Source: Metridium senile
Lineage: Eukaryota > Cnidaria > Anthozoa > Actiniaria > Metridiidae
Direction: 5' to 3'
NCBI GenBank assembly: GCA_949775045.1
Contig: OX459105.1
Span: forward strand, 17,125,353 to 17,189,352
Length of the DNA stretch: 64,000 nucleotides
Made by a program: the position numbers and the translations under genes. Positions 1 to 12,720 of the stretch are shown here, piece by piece. Below the pieces are notes generated by a model, which made no database searches, was not told where the DNA came from, and saw only the letters and a list, made by a program, of their open reading frames with translations. The first letter of the stretch is position 1. Each line of letters starts with the position of its first letter.

Positions 1-250
1 ATACAGAATTACTGAATGTAAAGCTAAATAATAAATAAATGAATAGAGAACTAAACAAAAAATAAGTGGAGCATGAACATGAGTGAAAGGGTAGTATAAT
101 AGAAATATGAACAGTATGTATTCACTATAGACCAACAGTATTATTGCTATCAACATACGGAATTACTGAATGTAAAGCTAAATAATAAAGAAATGAACAG
201 AGAACTAAACAAGAAATGAGTTGAACACAAGTAAAAGTGTAGTATATTAG
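1..250. repeat. Direct duplication, AT-rich
   Basis: The block at 1-97 (starting ATACAGAATTACTGAATG) recurs with small changes at about 156-245, so a unit of about 157 bp is present in two copies. No coding potential is visible. The rest of 250-1200 is AT-rich DNA in which I see no supported gene. Confidence 0.7.
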
Positions 251-1426
251 AAACAGTTGCTATACTAACCGACACAAGCAGAAATTACTGCTATAACATA
301 CTACTAAAAACATACTACTAAAAACATACAGACAAATGAACATACGTACATATAGCTTGACACTGGCATAATTGAATCCAATCTTCCTTAACTTGTTGGT
401 GTTTCTAACGTTAGAAATCTCCCCAAGTAACCAAGGGGTCTAGCATCAACACTAAGGGTCTTATGGAAACTACAGTCTTATGGCCGCATGAAATGAGTGC
501 TGTATCTATTCATTCATTCACAATGGACACTACCGTTGCCATAGTGAACTGGTGAGTCTCTTAGGAAAAATGCTTTAAACCAAGACTTGTAATTTCCAAC
601 TGAATAAATAAACAGTTTCTTTGAATAGATTTGAAAAGACTAATGATATGCAAAGGTTTAGCCTACGGACACACAGGAAAACAATATCTAATAGAGACTA
701 GGAATTTCTATGGTGACGGCGACATATATCTAAATTCAAAAATAAACAACAGCTACAGCTAGACATCCTTAACATGTTATTTCCTTGAGTTAAAAAATGA
801 TCAAAATGATCAAATCAATAATTGTATCATCAAATTCAGCGATATTCTAATCTGACTTGCCTTATATGGGATTCAAACCTTGTGTCAAAATTTATCATCA
901 AATAAGTTTCGAATGATGAATTTTAAAAACAATATGTTAACTATTAGTGGTGTATATAGGGTGAACGTGTAGGCTGTGTCATACGATCACTTGCACCATG
1001 TGTTTCATTATTGGTAAGCCATTCAAATGCAGGTGGTGAAACGTGTCAATCATAATCGCTCAACAAAAACCGAAAGCCATTCGAGTGATCGCTGTAGCGG
1101 GTCTTCGATGTCTACGCAACCAAATAACTTATTTTTATAAAGGAATACTATTCTAAAGAATGATTAATATAAATAGGATTAGGTAGTATTAATATAAACT
1201 CACCCTGTTCCATTGGGATATAAGCCGTGGTCGGCAGGCGCTTCAACGTACTGTACCTCGCCAGTAGTAAAACCTTATAAATATAAAACATCTTAATTAC
1301 TTACTCTTTCTAACATACTAGCTAGTTTAAGTAGATTAAAGTGAGTATATACGAGATAGATGAGACACTGATCAACACGAATGTTTAATAAGTAGTTCAA
1401 GATGGCTGACTATATGTACCTTCCTT

Positions 1427-1771
1427 TCCAGTGTTCTGAAAGTCTTCTGGTGATAACACACTGGCTGCAATAATTTGTGCTGTGCCAGTTTGTTGTAGAG
1501 ATTGTGTGTGTTGTATAGGTTGTACGGCTAGTGTTACTGCTGTTTGTTGTAACGACGCTAGTGGGGTACCAGAGTGAGGGATATTCGAAGCGGTAACTAC
1601 AACCCCGTGTAGAGGAAGACTACTTGTTGTAAACTCTGCTTGTGTCACATTGCCACTACTTCGCGCTGCGTTGGACGAAGTAACGTCCTTCTCATAGCCT
1701 TGCTGCGATACAAATGCTTGCTGGGCTGTAGCTGCCATAAGATGTTCTAAAGAATCGAGATAAAATGACAT
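1427..1771 (-). CDS. Possible first coding exon of a Gln/Thr-rich regulatory protein (partial)
   Basis: An open minus-strand exon begins with ATG at 1771 (reading MSFYLDSLEHLMAATAQQAF) and runs about 115 residues to a GT donor at 1426. It may extend upstream to an acceptor at 1787. The composition is rich in Gln, Thr, Ala and Val with little charge (QQTAVTLAVQPIQH, TAQIIAASVLSPEDF), as in transcription-factor activation domains. A short segment at about 1205-1258 has a frame reading VQYVEAPADHGLYPNG, which resembles the VQYVEG..YTNG segment near the N-terminus of RFX factors. Its splice phase does not match the donor here, however. The rest of the gene would lie left of the window. If the donor is not used, the frame stops at 1397. 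The identity is a guess. Confidence 0.3.
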
Positions 1772-2010
1772 AAACCTTCGCTCCAACCTGCAATCATCTT
1801 ATTGTAGCCGCACGAACTAATTTCGTTTAAGCGCCATTTTCGCAGAAAGTCTAACGGTGCTAGCCGCACTGTTGCGTTCTCAAGTCTATAGCTTTACTAG
1901 AATAATTAAGTTAATAGCAAATAAACTACAAAAATAATACTAGAACTATGTTAGGGACAAGTAACAGGGGAAAGACCTAAAAACATACAACATATTTCAA
2001 GTAAAAAACT

Positions 2011-5000
2011 CTAGCCGAGCGAGTCAGCGAGCACATTTCCCTCACTGAAGCAATCTTCTGAAATGCGAGGCCGTTAAAGGCTGAGTTAAGTAAGAATACA
2101 AGTAAAAACAAGCTACATATGTATAGATTCGTTGTTGTTCAACCAACCAGTTAGACAGCAAGTATACTCTGATGTCGAACGAACTTCTGGGAACGATCTG
2201 TAACCTTGACTACGGATCTCCTTGGTGAGTTTTCGAATCTTTTCGTTGTGGTAACAAGAAACAACTTCGCAACGCTGTCTACTCGAGTCTCTTTACACTA
2301 TGCTACGGGTTGGACCAACCAACTCCCAGGGGCTCATTTACATAATTGAATTATCATAACAATAACCGAACGACTAATATCACTCTAAATAAGGCCTGTC
2401 GCCACGTGGTTGGTCCAAATTTTGTTACTTTCTCTTTCATAAAGAAATAATTAATAACTATATATTAAAAATTTGCAGGGGTTCTTTGGAACTTATTCAA
2501 AACCAAACCAAAAATTAAATAAAAGCGAAGTAGCTATGAGAATGGAAAACAGTTCCATTTGCAGAGTGTATTTACATAATGTTGAGACATGTATCAATTG
2601 TCTTTGTTCTTCGCTTGGGTTCTTGCCATTGTTTCTCCTTTCCCTTCGCGGTTTCTTGCTTTGAAGTGTCAGCATATTTTTTTGATTTCATTAAATATTT
2701 TCTTTATGAACGTACTTCCGTTTTTCACGACATTTCAATTATCACTCTCTTTTCTTCGTTTCTTTCATTTTGTTACGTTTAACACTCAATTCTTTGTTGT
2801 TCTCTCTCTTTTTTAGTGGGATTTTCTTTGCTATTTTTTTTTTCAATTATTTGTCACCATTTTATTTTTAGTTTTGTTTCGTAGACAGCCATTTTATTTT
2901 TCATTTCTTTTTTTCAATGTTTTGTTGTCTTTCTCAGTTCTCCACTTTTCCTTTCATCTGCTTTATTTTGCCAGTCTACTTCCTTATTAACTTCTTCTGA
3001 CTTTCCACTTTTTACGTTACTTCCCTTTTCGTATCTTACTGTGTTAGTCGGCAAAGCGTGAGCCAAATTCTGCTGTTTTATAGCGCAGGAATAAATTTTT
3101 ATACAAACTTCAGCACTTGATAACGGCTGATAGACTTAATAATAATAACATTTTCCACATCAGATCCACATAGTGGTTATTCTTCAACTGGCACTCACAC
3201 TCACTACTGGCTAGACCTCAACATTAAATATTTTTCTTACATCACTCCTCAAAGGTTGATTTTTGCTTCTCCCGTGCCCTCCCCTGACCGCCCCTCTCTT
3301 CTGTTCTGCTCCCTCAACCCGAAAGTATCTAGTACGCAAGCTGGCTTATTCAAGACAAAACCTATAGATGTAATACAGGATTACTGTAAATACACTAGAA
3401 TTATTGTGATCGGGCTACTATCAAAGTGGTGATTTGATTTTAGCTTGAATTATCGGTACAAAGACATGTTTTAGCATGTTAAAACGTCGCGTGATTGTGA
3501 TTCAACGCAACAATAATCTTAGTGGGCGTTAGATTGTGCGTGACGAGTGAATTGGTAATATTGAATCGTTATTTGACTCGATAATTAGTGACCAAAAGAC
3601 GAAATGAAAGATCTAGACTGACAAAAAAAATGATTTGGTGATTACGACTAAGTTCCCATCATGCTTTGCTCTAAAGAATAGCGCTTATATGCAAAGTACT
3701 GTTTGTAGAGAGAGGTTCGTTCATACTAGACCATCCTTGAACAGAGAACGATTAATTAACGTTGCTTTTTGTCAATCCGACTAATTATCAAGTGTAATTA
3801 CACAGAGGATCGCGATGAGATATTTTACGAGTAATAAAAATAGAAATTACAAAGAAAATAATGACATCATAGCCAATTTTGATTATCCCACAATGCAACA
3901 ATTGACGTCAACAATTCTATTCTTTTCAATTCCACTTGCCGCCAATAGAATAAAATATGTCAAATGCAAAAAGCAATTGTTATGATTGACTATGAACTCG
4001 ATAGTTCTCGTTATTGTAAACAACTTGAACTGATTGTTTAAGAAATATAAACTAGCGAGTAAACTAGTATAGGCTGCGTCGGTGTTTGATATAAACGATA
4101 GGTAATAGAATGAAATTTGTAACACCGTAAAAAATAGAAATAGAAACTAGCGAGTAAACTAGTATAAGGCTGCGTCGGTGTTTGATATAAACGATCTATA
4201 GGTAATATAATGAAATTTGTAACATCGTAAAAAATGTTAACTTAGCTTTACAGACCTTTCGAGCTCTAGCCCTTCGTCGGAGTAAAAGAGGAATGTTTAA
4301 CAAACTCATGTTTCCCTCTTTGATCGAAAGTGGATATATAGTTCCATCATTTCACTTCTTGCATCCTTTTTGTCACGTACACCTTGCAAAGAAACTAAAC
4401 AACGTACCCCACTGAGCGTTTACACTATGAACCCCTGTGGGAAGTGATTTCGTTCGACATCATTCTGACTTTCTCATCCTGTTTGACACATCGAAAAGCC
4501 TTTTAAGCTTAAAAATCCAGCAATTCTTTTCACTATCCATTCTTTTATCGTGACGTATTATATCGTGCGTCTTAGGTTAGAAAACTGTAACTGGTTATTG
4601 GGTCTCACTACTTAAATAAAGATATTGCATTGTACGGTATTGTTAATTATTCGATGTGTTCCTTTCCCCGCGATTTCATTAAGCAATTTTCTTATTCTTT
4701 AAACATACAAATGTTCTTACGGTTGATGCACAGTTGTCTTCTTTTCTATACCTTTCTTCTGCTTTCAAGAGAATATTTCTATCGTTTTCAATGCTGTGTT
4801 TTCCTTGTGTAAGTATTGCATTCTAATAACAATAGTAAATTTCTTATATAGCGCGCTTTACAGAAGTTACACATACAATTATACGTAACTGTTAGCTGTC
4901 AAATAGCCTGGTAATATTTCCGTGTTATATATTTCTATTCTACTCAATTTTAAGTACTAGAAGCTTGATACTCTTGAATCAATGAGCCATCATGATAGCA

Positions 5001-8000
5001 TATCGACGTTGCCAATTCACTCTCCTGCTTGTTTCTTACAAATAATTCATCAATGTTACTTAAGAGATCACGTACATCACCAACACTTTCTAAACTGTTT
5101 TGTGACTACTTTGTCGAGAAATAAATAGGTCGGCTTAGTGGCTTTTATAAGTTTTCTCACAAAAACTACTTATTTTTTCTGACTGAATGTTTTTAAGTGT
5201 TTCAAGGTGCGTACTCCACGGCGATAGCATAAAGAATACAACGAATCTATGTAACAAGAGATTGATAGAGTGATTCATACTTTTGCCAGCTGAAAAACTA
5301 TAAAACTAGACAACATATCTAAATAATATCAAAAATAATGTTAAGTTCCTATTGGTTTTCCAGTGTTTATATGTCTATCGATAACCGTAACAGGTTTATG
5401 TATGATATGCATAATACTGATCAGTGCATCTTTTCACGATCACCTATTAAATCATTAATGCCCACTATACAAAAAGGATCAAAGCAGACTAAGAGACTAT
5501 GCAAACTGCGAAATGCTAATTCTATGAGAAATAAATATCAACATTACGAAAAGAAACACGTTTTGCTGAAAATTTCCTTGGCAAATCCCCTTAGGCTGAA
5601 TGGTTAACTGGATTTTACAGGTGTCTCGTGAAGAACGTTGGGTTATAGTTATAATACAGTAAAGAACATGGCAGTTCGAGAACATAACGTGCGGTTAAAT
5701 CAACGTGCAATAACGGTACTTACTGACTCCATAGTGTGGATATTTGCCACGATGTTCATAATCACGTGCAAACTGATTCTGTGCGGTGTTATACGAGCTC
5801 ATTCCACCGTCTAGTAGCAGTCTAGTTGTGCAGTCGTTCTGCCAGTAGCCGTTCGTACATGGTTTGAATGAGCCTGCACTCTCATAAAAACAAGGCGTCT
5901 CTCTCTTTTTGTGGAATACTGTAAATGGTTTGATGTCTTTGGACGAATCATGGTATTCGTGCATGGCTGGCCGCATCATCTGTTAATGCGGTAGTGTGAA
6001 CTATACTGCCTGACAAAGGAACATTTACTGACTTACTGCATAAACTGATAGAAAGCCCTACTGGACATGAACGTTGCTTAGCAACCCTTTTGTTAAGGTA
6101 AGTTAGACTACTGTGATAGTAGTTATTGCATAATTGGTCTATATAGTCTACGACATCCCTTGCTTGAACTATTTCTACATATATATATATATATCAATGT
6201 TGATTAGTTTAGTAGTGTGATAATCTGAAGTAGGTTGTATTTGCTTATTGATGGCAGCTGACATCATCCTCAGTAGACAGTATCTGTACGCCCTGGGTGC
6301 TCGTCCCTTATTAATAATATAACATATTTAACTTGTGCAGTAGTGAGGAAGTCAAATAAAAATGCAACGTTTGCAACATTGAAACTGGTTGCAAAGCAAA
6401 CTCTGTGTCTTACTTCCTGACAAAGTCAGTGCATGTCGCATATTCGATATAGTGGTACAATGAGCAAAAACTGCAGACCTCATATCATTATTCTCACAAA
6501 GAACATTATGGAAGTATGCAGAACAATTTTGATGACGTTAGCTGTCACAACTAACAATTTGAAAAAAACCTAAAATTTCAAAAATCGTTATTTGCAATCA
6601 AAGCTACAGTCTGCACTCTGAATTCTGCAAAGAATCAGTTGGTAACATGAACATAATTTGTTGAAATATTCAGTACACGTTAAAGATATATATTTTTCAT
6701 TATCTACCACTACAACTTGTGAATTGGCAACAAGAGAAGAAATCTTGGAAGTTCCTATTTTTTCTGCGACGAAGGGTTTAACGTCTAAAGTGTCTAAACC
6801 TTTTTACACAGTATATAAAGTTACGATTTTGACGGAAAATGAACGCGTTCGAAAAGTCAATAAGTTACTTCGCAAATCATACATATTTGTTGTCTATTTT
6901 TAGCATCCCATCCCACTCATTGTAGGTGAGTATACTTGTGTTATTTTTAGGTTTTAAACTAACAAAGGGGGTTAGTATAAATAACTTACATGATGTCATA
7001 GCTGATACATCATATACGTCGGTTTATTCATACACTATACACACTATTCGAATACCTACTGAGATGGACTACCTTGCAACATAAAAGCTCTTTCATATTT
7101 TGATGAATAGGACAGTGAGATGGGCAGGTGGAAATGTGGAACAGAGTCCAAGAAGATCGTTCCAGAACAAAACGCTTTTCGGTATTAGCAGGCGTTTAGT
7201 ATGCGTTCTTTGTTGAAATGTCGCAATACTATCATTGTCAAAAGTAGTTGGCACGATCTTAGTATTTTATCTCATAGTGACTACTTCATTTATTTTAAGT
7301 ATAAAAGAATTTCCCTCCCTTCCCCCCACATCAATGTTGGTGTGAAATGATAGCGCATTGATAGGTCAACCACATAAGCACCAAACAATGACTCCCTCTT
7401 CAACATTGCGAAGGGGGGTGGGGGGAGTAGTGGAATTTCAGCAGTGCTAAAATTACTTAATCACATATTTGCCAACAGTTTTGTCAATGATTGTAGGTGC
7501 ATTTAAGTAAGGATTTCTTTGACCAATGAATCAATGCATTAAAGAATACACTAGAACATATAGTAGTCATATATAATATACTAGTCAGTTATTATCGTAC
7601 GTTGTCAAGGAAACACACCATGATAATACTAACTTGATGGAAATAAAATCAGTCTCTTCACAGCTATCCACAAACACTAAGACCCCGTCTACACGGATCC
7701 GGATGCTTTTGAAACCGCATACTTTTTGATGCGAATCGGCCTATCGTCCACACGAATCCAGTGAATCCGGTCACCGAAACCGCATACTTTTGAATTGGAA
7801 ACGATCAACAGGATTCGTGTGGACGCAAATATTTCTATGCGGTTTCAGCCGGATCGGATTCGTGTAGACGAGGCCTAACTAATGTCATTTTACTGAAAGA
7901 AACAGCGAATTTTATTCAACCCATCCATATAATGCTCAGAAAATTGGAAAACCAAATAATGTGATTTAATCAGAAATATCTAGTTACTAAAATTGACGTC

Positions 8001-11000
8001 CAAATGATTGGAAATCTAAACAATGTAATTTCGGACAGACGAGTTTAAATTAGAAGTAATAACATTACGAAGAAAGGGACAGGTGCGAGTCAATTAAAAG
8101 CAACTGCAAAAAGAGTTGCTCTGAGCTGTGACAAACATAATGGAAACAAAACATCGTTTACCAGAGCATACTTCGTGCAGCTCGCGCGCATTATTATTTT
8201 TACATTCCTTACAAAAGATAAGTCCCTGTGTATCAAACAACGCACACTGGAGGACGTCAGTGATGCTGCACAAACCCTTCGGGTTGATCAGTGTCTCAAT
8301 GGTAAAACCCTAACCCTTACCCGTGTTGGTCAGTGTCTCAATCGTAGAACCCTAAGCCTAAACCCTAACCCTCGTTGATCAGTGTCTCAATGATAGATTA
8401 ATATACTTGAACTCACTGAGTATGCAATAGGTGTATACATATATCTAAGGTTATATATCTGTTTCAAAAAAGGTTGATGTCCTGACTTCTGAATCTCACA
8501 TCTGAGCCGATAAAGTTACAAGCTGCAAATTGTAATACAAAAAACGTTGTAGTAACACGTGATCATGTGTATGTTTGCTTTCAGCAATTGAAATTTTCGT
8601 CGGAGTAAAAAAGTAGACTAAAGGAGATACGCAAGAGAGATATTGTCACGTGACATTTCTTTTATAATCTGTTTTTGGTTAACAATGACTGTATACCGAT
8701 CGATGTAGTTCGGGGTTGGAAGTGCGCTTTTTGTATTAATCATGACTACAAAAATAAATATTTAGGTTGAGATTCAGATGTCAGATTCTCAGTCTCTTTT
8801 GAAACATACATGTATATGGTTGACGCGAACATTAGAATGCTGCGTGTTTAATTCAACCCAGTCTCCTTTGAAATATAGTATATGGAGTTGAGGTATATGG
8901 CTGACGCGAGCACACGATGCCATGGTTGACGAGAACATTAGAATGCTGCGTGTTTTAACTTGGCTGCCCTGCAAGCGACAGTAAAGTACGCACAACAACC
9001 AAAAGTAGACATTTGTCTTTTAGCGACCGCGTGAAGATATTGCAATGTTAAAATGGTCGCTGGTCACGTGTCCAGGGAAAAGCCAATCGTGCGTTCTTAT
9101 CTAAGAGTATTGCGATTGTTGGCAGCAGAAACTCTTGCTTTCAGTGCTTCTACTGGATGATAATATTGCAGGATCTGAGGACTGTACAGTCTTTGTTCGA
9201 TGTACAATTGTTCTTTGTTGGGTTAACTGTGTTATCTAGCACACAGGTAGCCCGCAAGAGTGACTACAGCTTACCTGGATTGGGATTAGCGACTTCATCT
9301 AGTCTTGATAAATGTGCTTCATAGAGAGTAAGGTACTCGTCTGATTTATTGGGTTTGATGATACCATGATGCTGGCGTACATCATCCAATGAGCCCTCGG
9401 AGCCGCCGTCTGAATATTCTACAACACAGAGAAATGATTAGCCTCCTCCGCAGGATCCTTAGGGATTCCTTTGTTGACGCGATCGGGATTCCTGTGTTGA
9501 AATATTTCACCACAGGAAGCCCGATAAAAAGAGATAAATGATTTCACTTTTCTACACTTCAGGGAAGAACTGTTTGAAACATACAATATTTAACAACGGT
9601 AAATAATAACCGAGGCTGAGTCAAGGGTTTTTATTCACCGATAGTTACTGAGCCTGAGGTGGATAATTGTTTTAGTATAACTAAACAAACAAGTGATTAT
9701 TTCAAAAAGTAAAAATAAAAAACTGGTCATTTCTCATTTCTAAGAGCGCGCGAAACGCTGTCGGTGATTATGAAGAATTAGTATAAATACAAAGGTGATT
9801 ATACAAAATCGCGCGCTCTGATTGGTTTGCTATCTCGGATTATCAGTCGATAATCACCTTTTCGGATAAAATGGCTGCCAGTAGTTGTTTTGTCACTGTT
9901 AGCGAAGATGAAATTGAAAACTTTAAAGAAAATGCTGTCCCAAAATCGACAAAAGAAGCTACTAAGTTTGGTGTCAAGCTATTTAAAGGTATCATAATAA
10001 ATTTTCACGGTTTTTTTTGTAATTATATGTGAGACAAAGTTTACAATTTTACGCGTAACAGTCGCGCTTATAAAAAATAAAATATTTTCACTTTCAATGC
10101 TGTTTCCTTCTTTCTCTTTTGAAATAATCACCTTTGTATTTATACTAAAACGATTATTCACCTCAGGCGAAGTGATTATCGGTTAATATTTACCTCGCAG
10201 CTCGAAGACTCACCGCTCGGTAAATATTCCCCGATAATCACTTCGCCTTCGGCGAATAATTGTTAAATAGTGTGAATATCTCGGCCAATCACCGCGCGCG
10301 ATTTTTTTTAATAACTTGTGTATTTATACTAAAAATACTTATTTGCGGGGACCTTAGGAATAATGCAGAGGTCAATGTAACAAATAGTTAGCAGGATGTA
10401 ATATGGTTTTGCAGGTGTAGTGTGGTTTTGCATGTTCGCAGACGTTACTTACCATCGTTCTCTTCGCCGTTAGCTCGACGGTTTGTCTCTTCCATTTTCT
10501 CCATCAGACGATCATCATGTTTTATTATCAGATCAAGGTTCCCAGTCCTCCCATTAGGAGATTCTTTAGCGATCAAAGTTGACCGTGTATCGTCCAATAG
10601 AAAAACGTATGGACCACGCCTTTGATTGACTGGGGAACTGGTTAGGACTATTGATGTTGGTGCTGCAAGATATAGCACAGATATCAACACCACCACTATC
10701 ACTATCATCATGTATCATCATATATGATCATCATCATCTATATCATATATAATCATCATTATCATATATCATAATCATTATCATATATCATAATCATTGT
10801 CATCACATATCATATATCATCATCATCATGTATCATCATCATCACCATCATATATCATCATTATCATATATAATCATCATCATATATCATCATTATCATA
10901 TATCATCATTATCATATATCATCATTATCATATATCATTATCATTGTCATCACATATCATCATCATCATATATCATCATCATCATGTATCATCATCATCA

Positions 11001-12532
11001 TCATATTTGATCATCATTTTAATCATCATTATATATATCATCGTCATTATAATCATATATATATATATATATATAATCATCATATACTATATTCATCATC
11101 ATATATCATCATTATCATATATCATCATCATCATCATATATCATCATCATCATATATCATCATCATCATCATATATCATCATTATCATATATCATCATCA
11201 TCATCATCATCATATATCATCATCATATATCATCATCATCATATATCATCATCATCATCATATATCATCATTACCATATAATTATCATCATCATCATCAT
11301 ATATCATCATTATCATATATCATCATTACCATATATCATCATCATCATATATCATCATTATCATATATCATCATCACCATCATATATCATCATCATCATA
11401 TATCATCATTATCATATATCATCATCATCATCATATATCATCATCGTTATCCTTTTTATAATCGTACTTTCACTTCAGTTACGCATCACCATGGGTTAAT
11501 TGCGTGACATGGTATTCCTACCTTTATTATATGATATTGTGTCACGTGATCGTACATCGTCGACTTTTGGTTTTGGCTGTATGTGGGCTTCCTGTGTCGT
11601 CGATGGGACTGAAAGAAAATGAATAAAAATGAATAAATATTGGAGTAATGGGTATTTAATGTTCCCCTACATAATTGGGTTTCCTGTGTCGTCGATGGGA
11701 CGGAAAGAAAATGAATAAATAATAATAAATAAATAGGAGAAACGAGTTTAAAGTTCCCCTACGTAATTCCATACCTTTTTGAATCTTTTTCTCTGTCTCT
11801 TGTGCGACAACACTGAACGGCGATGAGATGGTGTGAATGACAGATTGTACTACTTTAGGTGACATGCAAGTCACTTCTCTATTCATCTCTATCAAGTCAA
11901 TAAAATAAATACATACTTCAAACTGACAAGAGTTGGTTGAAAGTCCAGGGAGACGAGGGAAAAGAAAAATACTATTAAACTCAGTCAACTAAATTTACGT
12001 ATTAATAAAGCTCCAATGACCATTTGAAATTAACTAGGAAACAACAGCTTTTGCCTTGATCACTCGATTCAGTTAATACAACTTGTAAATTTCCTTTTTC
12101 TAAACAAAAACAGTACTTCTTATGAATCTTTTAATATAATTTTGAAGCCTGTTGGAACGATACAAATTCGTTTTATATTTATGAAATTACAGAGCCTCGG
12201 AAGGCCTGGAAGTAGTTCAAAACACCTCACGAAGTTTCTAGATCAATGACTGCTTAGCTAACGGCCCAGTCTTTACTGCTAATATCTATATGAAATTTGC
12301 CTCAGAATAAGAGCATTTGCTAAGCAATAATCAAAAGAATCCCTGAACAAACACTGAACTAGACGTGTTAGCTTTGAAATACATCGAATAGAAAACCGAT
12401 TGACAAACTGTTTCTATGGCGATGAATTACTATGGCAATCGACGGTTGGCATGGACATCGCTAAACAACAACACCCACATCGAAAATAAATACATACAGC
12501 AAAAATATAACAAATTTTACCTACCTTTTCAT
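2011..12532 (-). CDS. Unrecognised protein, about 286 aa, 8-exon model
   Basis: I do not recognise this protein. The proposed coding exons are 12525-12532, 11775-11878, 11556-11576 (a 21-nt microexon), 10453-10662, 9275-9418, 5724-5966, 2205-2288 and 2011-2057. All junction phases agree and the total is 861 nt. The product starts MKREVTCMSPKVVQSV. A middle part contains RRGPYVFLLDDTRSTLI, followed by a Glu/Asn/Asp-rich stretch and EYSDGGSEGSLDDV. The exon at 5724-5966 is Cys/Tyr/His-rich (HKKRETPCFYESAGSFKPC). No signal peptide, membrane span or known domain is evident. An in-frame TGA directly precedes the start codon. The weakest points are the acceptor at 5966 (an alternative at 5979 would give a separate MMRPAMHEYHD start) and the last two exons. 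It could be two genes. Long repeat-filled introns separate the exons. Confidence 0.5.
2850..3880. other. Intron sequence without visible features
   Basis: AT-rich DNA with T-rich runs at the left. It lies inside the large intron between the exons at 2205-2288 and 5724-5966 of the unrecognised gene. I see no exon, RNA gene or transposon that I can support. Confidence 0.5.
4023..4290. repeat. Dispersed repeat with hammerhead-like end, tandem copy
   Basis: Two tandem copies of a unit of about 95 bp (GGCTGCGTCGGTGTTTGATA..., 4048-4138 and 4144-4232) run into a terminal block at 4237-4290. On the minus strand the block reads CCGACGAAGGGCTAGAGCTC followed by GAAAGGTCTG. The same family is seen at 18778-18835, 34551-34760 and 63903-64000. 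The end resembles a degenerate hammerhead core (stem GGGCT/AGCTC before GAAA), as known for Penelope-like element terminal repeats. Confidence 0.65.
7682..7876. mobile_element. Foldback MITE-like element
   Basis: The ends are inverted copies of each other (GTCTACACGGATCCGG... and ...CGGATTCGTGTAGAC), with GCGGTTT/AAACCGC-type motifs inside. There is no coding capacity. It sits in the 5.97-9.27 kb intron of the unrecognised gene. Confidence 0.7.
8285..8378. repeat. Three units with telomere-like CCCTAA cores
   Basis: The phrase GTTGATCAGTGTCTCAAT (with GTTGGTCAG in one unit) recurs three times. Between the copies are blocks of imperfect CCCTAA/CCCTTA repeats such as ACCCTAACCCTTACCC and AACCCTAACCC. 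CCCTAA is the complement of the animal telomere repeat TTAGGG. Confidence 0.7.
8812..8960. repeat. Local direct repeat
   Basis: The segment ATGGTTGACGCGAACATTAG through GAATGCTGCGTGTTT (8815-8849) recurs at about 8928-8957, with a partial third copy (TATGGCTGACGCGAGCA) at 8896. It lies inside an intron and does not look coding. Confidence 0.6.
9450..9540. repeat. Small hairpin element
   Basis: TCGGGATTCCTGTG and CACAGGAAGCCCGA are inverted copies (one mismatch) around a 14-nt loop, preceded by CCTTAGGGATTCCTTTGTTG. It looks like a short non-autonomous repeat. Confidence 0.55.
9600..10345. mobile_element. Nested foldback element carrying a captured exon
   Basis: An inner inverted pair, GTATAAATACAAAGGTGATT (9781) and AATCACCTTTGTATTTATAC (10130), encloses a small plus-strand exon. 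Outer inverted blocks (9600-9700 and 10140-10340) carry GATTATC/GATAATC and CTCAGGCGAAGTGATTATC/GATAATCACTTCGCC motifs. The whole unit lies inside an intron of the unrecognised gene, on the opposite strand to it. Confidence 0.55.
9871..9988 (+). pseudogene. Crypton/DUF3504-like N-terminal exon fragment
   Basis: A plus-strand ATG in good context (AAAATGGCTGCC) opens 39 codons reading MAASSCFVTVSEDEIENFKE, then NAVPKSTKEATKFGVKLFK, ending at a GT donor at 9989. The pattern 'VSEDEI...NTKKATK..VKLF' is typical of the first exon of Crypton-derived (DUF3504/KCTD1-like) tyrosine-recombinase-type proteins in invertebrates. No following exon is visible nearby, so it is a fragment, probably carried by the surrounding foldback. 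The family assignment is from memory of the motif. Confidence 0.45.
10680..11460. repeat. ATC/TATATCATC microsatellite
   Basis: About 780 bp built from TCATCATCA and CATATATCATCAT variants. It lies between exons 11556-11576 and 10453-10662 of the unrecognised gene and ends about 20 nt upstream of the latter's acceptor. Long His/Ile/Tyr open frames here are products of the repeat. Confidence 0.95.
11584..11768. repeat. Tandem duplication beside a splice acceptor
   Basis: The block beginning TTCCTGTGTCGTCGATGGGA (11590) is repeated at 11672 with the following GAAAGAAAATGAATAAA and GTTCCCCTAC... segments. The first copy directly flanks the microexon at 11556-11576. Confidence 0.7.
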
Positions 12533-12639
12533 TCAGAAGCTGAAGTTTAGCTAATGTAAAGTTGTAGTATTGTATAGTTTTGTCGTGAAGACGACTCTAA
12601 AATGTCTGTAAAGCTGACTTGAAGTGAAAAATCACGTGA

Positions 12640-12720
12640 TCAACGGTTTGATGTGTCTTTACGACGCATGCTCCTATCTGACGAATGACGTCATTGGGGT
12701 TCACTGAGCTGAGAGGGAGG
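12640..12720 (-). promoter_or_regulatory. Putative promoter of the unrecognised gene
   Basis: A perfect CRE (TGACGTCA, 12686-12693) and a CACGTG E-box (12642-12647) lie 100-170 bp upstream of the proposed start codon at 12532. The first exon would be mostly untranslated and ends at the donor at 12524. This is inferred from position and motif only. Confidence 0.4.

Noticed and set aside
10797..11507. 236-codon plus-strand frame of His/Ile/Ser/Tyr
   Set aside because: It is a translation of the ATC/ATATC microsatellite.
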